Source of the DNA: Cepaea nemoralis
Lineage: Eukaryota > Mollusca > Gastropoda > Stylommatophora > Helicidae
NCBI GenBank assembly: GCA_014155875.1
Contig: JACEFZ010027052.1
Coordinates: 1-64,000 of the forward strand
Reading direction: 5' to 3'
DNA length: 64,000 bases
The notes beneath the pieces were generated by a model. It did no database searches. It saw only the letters and a program-made list of their open reading frames with translations, and was not told the DNA's origin. Made by a program: the position numbers and the translations under genes. Each line of letters opens with the position of its first letter. Position 1 is the first letter of the stretch. Shown one piece after another: positions 45,248 through 53,498 of this stretch.

Positions 45248-45253
45248 GCGAAG
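45248..45253. repeat. Right 6-bp target-site duplication GCGAAG
   Basis: Direct repeat with 34641-34646. Joining the left flank through GCGAAG to base 45254 gives GCGAAGGTAGCCTTTTGCAA, which continues the LINE reading frame. Confidence 0.9.
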
Positions 45254-45745
45254 GTAGCCTTTTGCAAGGTGAAAATCATACTGACCAATAAAAAGATATC
45301 AATTGAAACGAGAAAAAGAGTATTGAAGTGCTACATAGAACCTATACTTTTGTATGGATGTGAAGCGTGGCAATAAGCCCTCAAGCTGAAAAACAGCTGA
45401 TGGCTGTGGAAATGTGGTTTCTGAGGAAAATGCAAAGAATACCATGGACAGATAGAAAAATCAATGAACAAGTCCTTCAAGAAATAAATGAAGATCGTAA
45501 ACTGATTAGAGACATTAGACAGAGACAGTCAAAAAATTTTTGAGCATGTTATGAGAAGGAATGAATTGAAGAACTTGGTGACGACTGGCAAGATCGAAGG
45601 GGAAGACGAGAAGTAAATACCTGGATGGCTTGGCCACGTGGCATGGTCGAGATAGGAACACAGAGGTGATCCACGACTCTGGTGATCCAGTGAGATGGCA
45701 GAACCTGACCGCCCACGCTTATTGGCATGGCACATGATGGATGGA
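45254..45745 (+). mobile_element. RTE-type LINE, part right of the giant palindrome
   Basis: Continues 34496-34646: VAFCKVKIILTNKKISIETR, CYIEPILLYGCEAW, LMAVEMWFLRKMQRIPWTDR, then EQVLQEINEDRKLIRDIRQR and, after frameshifts near 45535 and 45600, a KYLDGLATWHGRDRNTE-like end with HAYWHGT and a GATG-type tail near 45735-45748. It is the 3' half of the LINE split by the 10.6-kb element. Confidence 0.85.
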
Positions 45746-45749
45746 TGGT

Positions 45750-46385
45750 CAGGTTCTCCCATGTCTAGGGCCTGGTGTTGTTTCTGTACTCGTGTCTGGT
45801 CAGACACCTGTAGATGTCTCCCACCGTCAGAGGCAACCCCTGGCGCCCCATGTCTATGCTAATTGACAAGGACTTTTAACCCATAACTGCTACCTCTCGC
45901 TTTGATTCCGAGACTGGTTAAGACCAGGGATGGAGTTATTCCTCTCCATAGCACAAAGCCTGGACTAAAATATAGAGACCATGTGTTGCCCATGCAACAT
46001 GATCCCTCTCTCGGCCTGCCTAGTTCACTCCAGAGGAAAGGTAACACCAATACATCTGGAACAAGACAAGCTGCAGAAGATGCCAAATCAGCAAAGCAAT
46101 GTTCTAACTATCCACCTGTCGGAGCTTCGATCCTAGACCAGCTGCCAACCAAGGCTTAGGGCCTGGTCTGCCCTGCCATTTTGTCTTTAGGTTGCATTTC
46201 CTTGCACCAGGATAAGGCATGTACCCTCCCAATTGCAATCTTCCACCCGCAGCCGTTGGCACAATGTAGGGTGTCGGGTTTGGTAAGCACCGCTCAACAT
46301 TCGGCGCTAACAAAAAGCAGGTAATACCGTCTGCTGTCATACGGTAGCTTAGTTCATATTTGGCTAAGACCTGACTTCACTAGCG
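45750..46385 (-). repeat. Unclassified dispersed repeat, copy 1
   Basis: Read on the minus strand: GTCAGGTCTTAGCC, CTACCGTATGACAG, ACACCCTACATTGTGCCAAC, GGGAGGGTACATGCCTTA, GGCAGGGCAGACCAGGCCCT, AGCTTGTCTTGTTCC. The same string in the same order occurs on the plus strand at 47989-48345. No domain is recognised in either copy. This copy extends further at its 3' side (to about 45880). Confidence 0.8.
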
Positions 46386-46389
46386 TATG

Positions 46390-46930
46390 TAAACATCACA
46401 CAAACTATTGCTCCTGTAAGAAGAGTCAGTGCTTTGATGTTCTGTTGTCATCAGCCTTTTCCAGGCAATCAGTTGTTGAATGTTGAGCTGAGTTGAGCTA
46501 AGAATCGACATCACTGACTCAGGACATTCCCATATGCGCTCCATCCCCTCGTTCAACAGCCAGCAAAGAGTCACACTGCTAATCATCCCCACCGCTATTT
46601 GATTGAAAGCTCTCCTTGTCTTCCCTCTCAGTTTTGCGAGTCTACCTGAACATCTGCCAATCCCCCGCAATTTCATCCTTTCCACATGCAGGTTCTCAAT
46701 CTGTTCCTCCACCTTCTCCCACTGGTGCACGGCCACCTTTCCATTGTCCATAAGTAATTAACCCAAAGAGGTGCATTTCCTGCCAGCCTATCAGCCTGTT
46801 CATTTCCCCCCACACCCCTGCGTGGCCAGGGCAAAAATCCATACATTTCTCACAATCTGTGATCTCTGAAGCGAGGTTAGCTTCCAGGCAATCATTGAAA
46901 GCATGGCTACTTTGGCAATCTAAGGAGGGC
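46390..46930 (-). mobile_element. I-type LINE 3' fragment, degenerate
   Basis: Minus strand: a PGHAGVWG-like RNase H motif near 46820, then KLRGKTRRAFNQIAVGMISS, VTLCWLLNEGMERIWECPES. This matches the tail of the elements ending at 5895 and 9981 (RTYNQIANGTISVGTLRWLL, WECPKCC). Frameshifts are present. Confidence 0.75.
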
Positions 46931-46989
46931 TGCCAGGTGGATCTAGACTAATGTGTACCAGTAAATGTTTTGTGAAGTAACTGCGGCCG

Positions 46990-47510
46990 GCATGTCATTG
47001 GCCACATCCCGCATTGAGGCGGGGCTACAAGGCTCCCGTCTGACACCTGGCAAGACTCCGAATCCAGACAATATCACAAGAGAAATGATCAATGCCTTAA
47101 AATAATATGAAATAGTCCAGGTGACCATACTGTTGAAGGCAAAATATGATACTGGAGATATACCTCCTAAATTATGTAGTTCTATATTTATTGCTATCTC
47201 AAAGAAATCAGGAGCCTTGGAATGTGATCAACATTGAACAGTAATATAATGAGCCACATAGCGAAGATTTTGCTAAAAATCATCACACAAAGAGTTAGGA
47301 AGAAAATACAACCTGAAATAGGAGGAGAAGAACAATGTGGGTTTGTAGAAGGCAAGGGTACAGTAAATGCTGTGTATATGCTGCGAACAGTTATTGAACG
47401 TGCTATAGAAGTAAAGATCTATATCTTTGATTTATTGACTACACAAAGGCTTTTGATAAAGTAAGAATGTCAACATGAAGGAGATGCTTGCAGATCTACA
47501 AATTGACGGG
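46990..47510 (+). mobile_element. RTE-type LINE reverse transcriptase fragment
   Basis: Plus strand in patches: KTPNPDNITREMINALK, PPKLCSSIFIAISKKSGALE, NIMSHIAKILLKIITQRVRK, EEQCGFVEGKGTVNAVYMLR and a decayed FIDYTKAFDKV. It is the finger region also seen in 30876-32480. Frameshifts and stops occur throughout. Confidence 0.8.
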
Positions 47511-47976
47511 GAACAACATGAGCAACCAGACCCCAGAGGAGGTTACACGATGCTACGATGATGAAATGGATCTGCTCCAAGTGTTCACACTCTTGGAGGT
47601 GACAGGTTCGAAACCGGGACGGTAACTACAGCTTTCAATGTTTAGGTTGTCTAATGCGTTCTAGTCTCTACTTCCTTCCTCTCCCTTCTATGAACACCAA
47701 ACATTACAATGTGTGTTTATTTATGAACTGTTTTAGTGACAGTTCCCCAATTGATATGACTACGTGGTTAATGTGGTTGGTATAACACTGGTCTTCTTAC
47801 CGTGGCCAAGCCATCCATATATATACTCTGTTTTCCCCTTGCTCTTTTCCCCTCAATCTTGCCAGTTGTCACCAAGTTCTCTAGTTTATTTCTTCTCATA
47901 AAGTGTCAAACAATTTTGACTGTCTACATCTGCAATTAGAGCTATATCTTACCTCCTCTATAACTTTCTACATCCT
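47511..47976 (-). mobile_element. Non-coding DNA with a tRNA-like box and an RTE 3' fragment
   Basis: A B-box-like GGTTCGAAACC near 47605 hints at another SINE, but no A box or duplication was found. At about 47795-47935 the minus strand resembles the RTE-type 3' coding segment (CCATCCATATATATACTCTG, TTGCCAGTTGTCACCAAGTT). Confidence 0.5.
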
Positions 47977-47988
47977 TACTTCCTCTAT

Positions 47989-48345
47989 TTGGTGTCAGGT
48001 CTTAGTCAGATATGACTGAGCTACCGTATAACAGTAGACGGTACTACCTGCTTTCTGTTAGCGCTCACCAAACCCGACACCCTACATTGTGCCAACGGCT
48101 TCGGGCGGAAGAGCGCAAATTGGGAGGGTACAAGCCTTACCCTGGTGCGAGGAAATGCAAGCTAAAGACAAATGTCATGGCAGGGCAGACCAGGCCCTAA
48201 GCCTTGGTTGGCGGCTGGTCTAGGATTGAAGCTCCGACAGGCGGACAGTTAGAGCATTGCTTTGCTGATCCGGCAGCTTCTGCAGCTTGTCTTGTTCCTG
48301 ATGTAGGGGTGTTACCTTTCCTCTGGAGTGAACTAGGTAGGCCTA
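47989..48345 (+). repeat. Unclassified dispersed repeat, copy 2, with possible 12-bp duplication
   Basis: Inverted relative to 45750-46385. Flanked by TACTTCCTCTAT at 47977-47988 and 48346-48357; the surrounding DNA is itself a degenerate CTCCTCTATAACTTTCTA repeat, so the duplication could be coincidental. Confidence 0.7.
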
Positions 48346-48785
48346 TACTTCCTCTATAACTTTCTATGTTTTCTTACCTCCTCTATTCCTTTCTATTTTC
48401 TTATCTCCTCAATAATTTTAAATATCCTCTTAATCCTCTATAATTTTCTGCATTTTCCTGCCTGCTCTGTGATTGTCTATGTCCTTTTGTCCTGTCTATA
48501 ATTGTCTATGACCTGTCCTATAATTGTTTGTCTTTTTATCCAGTTGGTGACAAATGTAACAGGACACAACATCGCATGATACCGTGCAATAGAATATGTG
48601 AAAAGCTGAACAAATCACGATCTGTCATGGGGTGTAAGAGAGCATTGTCATCTAATTCAGTGTCTTCCCACTTTGTGACGACATCATCTCTCACCCGCAC
48701 ACCTCTGTCTACAGAAGATGACATTCTTTAAAGAGAGGGAGATCCTCCAAAACAGACAATCACAGACATCTGTAAGTAAAATTCT
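48346..48785. repeat. Degenerate pyrimidine-rich repeat, then unassigned DNA
   Basis: Imperfect repeats of CTCCTCTATAACTTTCTAT type continue to about 48545. After that no gene or repeat is recognised up to the LINE fragment. Confidence 0.5.
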
Positions 48786-48799
48786 ACTGGGAAGAAATC

Positions 48800-48965
48800 A
48801 TAATGGGAAAACTCAATAAGAAAATGGAAGAAGAGATTAATGTGGTTGAAGCTGGATTTAGACAAGGAAGAGGAACAAGAGATCACATAGTCAACATGCA
48901 TTTAACAACAGAGAAATGTAGAGAATTTAATATAACCATATTCTCATGTTTTCTGGATTATTCTC
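48800..48965 (+). mobile_element. LINE reverse transcriptase fragment
   Basis: Plus strand: GKLNKKMEEEINVVEAGFRQ, GRGTRDHIVNMHLTTEKCRE and IFSCFLDYS. The order QAGFRxGRGTRDHI ... CFxDY is typical of non-LTR reverse transcriptases. What may be the 3' end of the same element is at 49395-49525 (EKWWHGGISAAELIQKTKDR, LWRAMNAYVSWQGT) with a (GAT)n tail. Confidence 0.7.
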
Positions 48966-49089
48966 TCTGTTATAGTCTTGCTGGTCTCCGTGGCCCAAAG
49001 GCTTGTGAACGTGGTTCGTGAGCCGCTTACCGGGCATTCGAAATGCAGCCTGCATGTATGTACATGTGTATGTATGCATCTGAAATGCA

Positions 49090-49400
49090 TGTGTATGTAC
49101 AATCTATTATAGTCTTGTATGTATATGTACAATCTGGTATAGTCTTGCATGTGTGCGTACAATATGTTATATTCTTGCATGTGTGTACAATCTATTATAG
49201 TCTTGTATGTGTATGTACAATATGTTATAGTCTTGTGTGTGTACAATCTGTTATAGTCTTGCATGTGTATGTACAATATGTTATAATTTTGCATGTGTGT
49301 GTACAATCTGTTATAGTCTTGCATGTGTATGTACAATATGTTATAATTTTGCATGTGTGTGTACAATATGTTATAGTCTTGCATGTGTATGTTCAAGACC
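49090..49400. repeat. About 30-bp minisatellite
   Basis: Units of GTACAATCTGTTATAGTCTT plus GCATGTGTAT (CTATTATAG, TATGTTATAA variants). The motif CTGTTATAGTCTTG also occurs at 48967-48981, just before a tRNA-like stretch, and one unit lies after the LINE tail at 49525-49555, so a LINE 3' end sits in the array. Confidence 0.85.
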
Positions 49401-49527
49401 AAGAGAAATGGTGGCATGGAGGAATATCAGCAGCAGAGTTGATCCAGAAAACCAAAGACCGAGATCTGTGGAGAGCCATGAATGCCTACGTCAGCTGGCA
49501 GGGCACTTGATGATGATGATGATGATG
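49395..49527 (+). mobile_element. LINE 3' end with (GAT)n tail inside the minisatellite
   Basis: Encodes REMVAWRNISSR in one frame or EKWWHGGISAAELIQKTKDR and DLWRAMNAYVSWQGT in the better one, followed by a stop and GATGATGATGATGATGATG. The DxxxWR motif before the stop is common at LINE C-termini. Confidence 0.65.
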
Positions 49528-49637
49528 TGTATGTACAATATGGTATAGTCTTGCAAGGCTGAAAGAAACATGCTATACACATAAGTTAGATATTGCCAAT
49601 GAATATATTTGTTTAATGTTTCCGTTAGTTTTCTAAC

Positions 49638-49999
49638 CAGTGGCGTCACTGGGGTTGGTGTCACCCAGTGCGGTAAACTTTTGGTGTCACCCCTCTAGAC
49701 TTTCACCATGGTCTTCTTCCGAGTGTTCCTGTACCATATATAATCGCATATAGTAAAGTTTGTAAAATAAGTCAAAAAGTTAATAAGGACATAAGAAAGA
49801 AAACAAATTGAACAATATAACTTCAATACTTCAGGTAAAACATAAATAAAGAACTTCGACAAACTCGGACAAAGTTACATTTTTGTTATTTTGCTATGTC
49901 TGCTTTGTCAAATTTGCAATTTTTTTATTTTGGTGTCACCCCTTGATGGTGTCACCCGGTGCGGCCCGCACCCCCCGCACCCCCCTAGTGACGCCCCTG
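49638..49999. mobile_element. hAT-type MITE, 362 bp, 8-bp target duplication
   Basis: Begins CAGTGGCGTCACTGGGG and ends with the complement of CAGGGGCGTCACTAGGGG, so the termini are imperfect inverted repeats. Flanked by TTTCTAAC at 49630-49637 and 50000-50007. An 8-bp duplication with CAG...CTG ends is the hAT signature; no transposase is encoded. GGTGTCACCC occurs several times inside. It sits 28 bases downstream of the ZNF-B stop and contains AATAAA on the minus strand (49929-49924). Confidence 0.88.
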
Positions 50000-50026
50000 T
50001 TTCTAACCTCAAAATTAATGGTACAT

Positions 50027-52197
50027 TTACAGTTTTCTGTGTTGTTTATTGTGGCTGTTCAAACTGTCAACTTCATCAAAAACTACACAACATACATCAC
50101 ATTTATATGGTTTCTCATCTGTGTGCATTTTCTTGTGGAGCTTAAGAATGTCACTCTGCTTGAAAGATTCACCACAAACATCACACTTGTACAGTTTCTC
50201 CCTAGTATGTGTTCTCTTGTGGCGCTTCAGATTACAAGCTTCAGTAAAAGATGCACCACAAACATCACACTTGTAAGGTTTCTCTCCCGTATGTGTCCTC
50301 ATGTGGCTCTTCAGGTGGCCAGATTTACTAAAGGACACAGCACAAACATCACACTTGTAAGGTTTCTCTCCTGTATGTGTTCTCATGTGGCAATTCAGTT
50401 CACAAACTTGAATAAAACATGCTTCACAAATATCACATCTGTAAGGTTTCTCTCCTGTATGTGTCCTCATGTGACGTTTCATTTGGCCAGATTGGGCAAG
50501 GCATGCACCACAAACATCACACTTGTAAGGTTTCTCTCCTGTGTGTGTTCTTTTGTGACATTTAAGATGATCAATTCGACTAAAACATACATCACAGATA
50601 TCACACTTGTAAGGTTTCTCTCCTGTGTGTGTTCTCATGTGACGTTTGAGTTCACAAACTTCAATGAAAGATGCAGCACAAACGTCACACCAGTAAGGTT
50701 TCTCTCCTGTATGAGTTCTCATGTGACGTCTCATTTGGCTAGCATAAGTCAGAAATGCCCCACAAATGTCACACTTGTAAGGTTTCTCTCCTGTGTGCGT
50801 TCTCATGTGGCATTTCAGATAGTCAGCTCGAGTAAATGATATAGGACAAACATCACACTTGTAAGGTTTCTCTCCTGTATGAGTACGCATGTGGTAATTA
50901 AGATGACCAACTTTAGTAAAAGATACTGCACACACATCACATTTGTAAGGTTTCTCCCCTGTATGTGTTCTCATGTGACGTATGAGTTCACAATCTTTAA
51001 TAAAACACGCAGCACAAACATCGCAACTGTAAGGTTTCTCTCTTGTATGAGTTCTCATGTGACGTTTCAGTTGCCCAGCCTGAGCAAGAAATGCCTCACA
51101 AACATCGCACTTGTAAGGTTTCTCTCCCATATGAGTTCTCATGTGGCACTTCAGCTGATCGGCTCGAATGAAAGATACAGCACAAATGTCACACTTGTAC
51201 AGTTTCTCTCCTTGGTGTATTTTCATGTGTCTCTTGAGATTGCAAGAAAGAGTAAATGATGCAAGACAAACATCACACTGGTTAAATTTCTCATCTGCTT
51301 CTGTTCTTGTATGGCAATTTTGTATATCATTTTCAACAACATATGCACTACTATCATCACATTTGTAAGGTTCGTCTTCAGCATGTTTTGTCTTTTTGTG
51401 GCATTTCAGTTTGCCAATGTCAATAAAAGATTTACCATACTCATCACACATGTCATGTTTCTCTGCTTCACTTGATGTCTTGTAGCTGTGTAAACCTGTG
51501 TCTACACTGACAGCTGCATCACAAACATCAGACATGTGTGGTGTGTTCTGTGTATGTGATGTCTTGTATCTATGTAAACCTGTGTCTACACTGACAGCTG
51601 CATCACAAACATCAAACATGTGTGGTGTGTTCTGTGTATGTGATGTCTTGTTTCTATGTAAACCTGTGTCTACACTGACAGCTGCATCACAAACATCAGA
51701 CATGTGTGGTGTGTCTCCTGCTTGTATTCTTGGAGGACTACAACTGGTATAACCAACAGTGTCATCAGGAGATGTCCCAGAAAGCTTTATGTGTTTTACT
51801 GGAGTGTCCACATGGTGTAATTGACAATTCTCATTGGTCGGACATAGTTTAGCATTGATTTCAACCATAGAAGACACACTCTCTGACATGTTGCTACAAT
51901 TGTCATGTGATGTTTTGTAACCATTTTCTCTCCCAACAAGTGCTACATTATTTTGAAAAACTAGAGTTGTGTCTTCAGACATTCTTGACTTTGTGTTGCA
52001 ATGCCTGGTCATATCTTGATTCCTGCAACAACTTGACACACCCACCATTGTGTTGATTCTATGAATCTTATCCTCACACGATGCGTCAGATGGTTGTTTC
52101 GCAAGTTTCCAGCCTCTGGTACCAAACGGCATATTCTTCCTCATTTGCGATTGTTCTTGTTTTCGTGAGAGAAAACTCTGAGAACAGCGGTGTATTT
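50027..52197 (-). CDS. ZNF-B: C2H2 zinc-finger protein, last coding exon
   Basis: Paralogue of ZNF-A and a probable nuclear DNA-binding protein. The exon starts at 52197 after the acceptor CTGTGTCTTTCAG (phase 1, as in A); the first in-frame Met is at 52144 but the exon frame is open upstream (CSQSFLSRKQEQSQ). N-terminal part: an acidic region, then a 28-residue repeat three times (HMSDVCDAAVSVDTGLHRNK), against two in A. Then 17 finger units: the first two degenerate, 15 canonical with TGEKPYKCD linkers. Fingers 5-15 follow a cyclic order of helix types (GQLKRH, CELIRH, GHLNYH, DYLKCH). The exon is open to its stop at 50027 with no visible break. No KRAB, SCAN or BTB domain is visible. Confidence 0.9.
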
Positions 52198-52210
52198 CTG
52201 AAAGACACAG
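52198..52210 (-). promoter_or_regulatory. Splice acceptor of the ZNF-B finger exon
   Basis: Minus strand CTGTGTCTTTCAG followed by AAATACACCGC; AG at 52199-52198. Position and phase match the acceptor of ZNF-A. Confidence 0.75.
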
Positions 52211-52439
52211 AATAAATACTGAGTTAAATACTTCGTAGGTGTGTCAGGTAACAGACTGTTTGTGGAGTATCTTGTACAACAATATAATCTTGTACAAAAA
52301 TATAATATGATGGCATCAATATAATAAGATGGCATCAATATAATATGATGATGCTAAGTAGTGATGTGTTTGTCATTATTCAGTTAATTTAATTGGATTA
52401 TCATAATACATGCATGAATATTGTTACCCCATAATGCAC

Positions 52440-52970
52440 TGTTCCTGTGCCAGTGAATATCTCACAATATATATGTTCGGTTCCTAGATCAATCAATCAA
52501 TCAATCAATCAATCTCACAAAATGCTACTCGTTGTCCCAAGAAAAGTGGAACAGACAGTGGTCCTGACAAACCAACAGCACCACAGGCATACATGTATAC
52601 GGCCGATGTCAGAATGCTAACACAACAGTCAGCCACTAAAATTAGTTCATCGTCGATGGAAGCAGCAGTCACTAGAAAACCAGCAGTTGCACACACATTA
52701 CTGCATAAGGCAAAACTAGCTACTTCAGCAGCCAGCTGGCCACCATGTTTATGAACAGGCAGTTCACAATACAAACAACCACGGACAAATGTAAAAGCAT
52801 TCTGCATGAAATCCACAGCCCACAGTGTCTCGATCCACACACTTAACTCAGTATCTGGGTGATGGAACCATGCACTACCAGTCCAACATGAGGTAAATGC
52901 AAAAGCAAATCGTAGCAAGAAGCAAAAACACTTTCCGAGGTCTTAACAGCTCGAGAGCCTATCCGCCATA
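52440..52970 (-). mobile_element. Retroposon family R, copy 1
   Basis: On the minus strand this aligns with the plus-strand copy at 62480-63006: ATGGTTCCATCACCC, TTTTGCCTTATGCAG, CCATCGACGATGAACT, GTGTTAGCATTCTGAC, CCACTTTTC, GGCACAGGAACAGTGCATTATGGGG. A 137-codon frame (52918-52505, MLRFAFAFTSCWTGSAWFHH to FLGQRVAFCEID) is open, rich in Cys/Val/Ala and without a recognised domain; the other copy is not open in this frame. A 44-base LINE end is inserted near its 3' end. Confidence 0.7.
52468..52511 (+). mobile_element. Micro-insertion: 44-bp LINE 3' end with 9-bp duplication
   Basis: Flanked by ATCTCACAA at 52459-52467 and 52512-52520. Between them is CGGTTCCTAGATCAATC plus a (AATC)n tail, matching the extreme 3' end of the I-type LINE that ends at 5895 (CGGTTCCTAAATCAATC on its coding strand). 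The copy at 62920-62935 reads straight through this point, giving the empty site. Confidence 0.8.
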
Positions 52971-53084
52971 TTGGATCACCATACTGTCTTGGCAAGTGAC
53001 GATTTTGAATAACTGCACAAGCAATATATTGCAAAATTTACTGCCTGGTATTTTGCTGTGCATCTGATCCAGTGCATGATACAT

Positions 53085-53145
53085 AAACAGTTCAACATAT
53101 TAGATAAACAGTTCAACATATTACATAAACAGTTCAACATATATT
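53085..53145. repeat. 19-bp tandem repeat, three copies
   Basis: ATAAACAGTTCAACATATT repeated three times with small changes. Non-coding. Confidence 0.85.
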
Positions 53146-53269
53146 AAGGTAGCTCAATCCTTTTTGGCTGACGTACACAACACAATATTAAATGTTTCAC
53201 TTTTGGTTCTACTACGGTAGTTCCTGGGAGACTGTTACGTCTTTTAGTTTACATAATTGCTTAAAACTC

Positions 53270-53412
53270 AGAGAGAAGAGAGGTAGACACAGAAATGAGC
53301 AATCTGGGAAGGACATGGACAGAACAGCCTGGGATAGCTAAAGATGGGAGGGCTCTTGGTTGAGGGCCTGTGTCCCAAATAGGGAATAGAGGGCAAGAAA
53401 GAAGAAGATGAT
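53270..53412 (+). mobile_element. Possible LINE 3' end
   Basis: Plus strand pieces GRHRNEQSGKDMDRTAW, RWEGSWLRACVP and NREQRARKKK resemble the 'W..A..R..WR.LV..LC' C-terminus of LINE polymerases, ending near a GAAGAAGATGATATGATG tail. Tentative. Confidence 0.35.
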
Positions 53413-53414
53413 AT

Positions 53415-53498
53415 GATGGCTATTCCAAAATCAACTGCCGATTGACTGGTAAAAATAAACCAGTTGCCATAGCGACACCATTCATTGCTTGCATTATT
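53415..53498 (+). mobile_element. mariner element, 5' end (split from 56172)
   Basis: GGCTATTCCAAAATCAACTG, CCGATTGACTGGTAA and AGCGACACCATTCATTGCTT match the outer end of the minus-strand mariner remnant at 57186-57486 (CAACTGCCGATTGGCTGGTA, GAGACACCGTTCAATGCTTG on its strand). The element resumes at 56172 after a LINE insertion. Confidence 0.75.

Noticed and set aside
52505..52918. A 137-residue host protein
   Set aside because: The frame lies inside a retroposon whose second copy (62480-63006) does not keep it open; listed under the mobile element instead.
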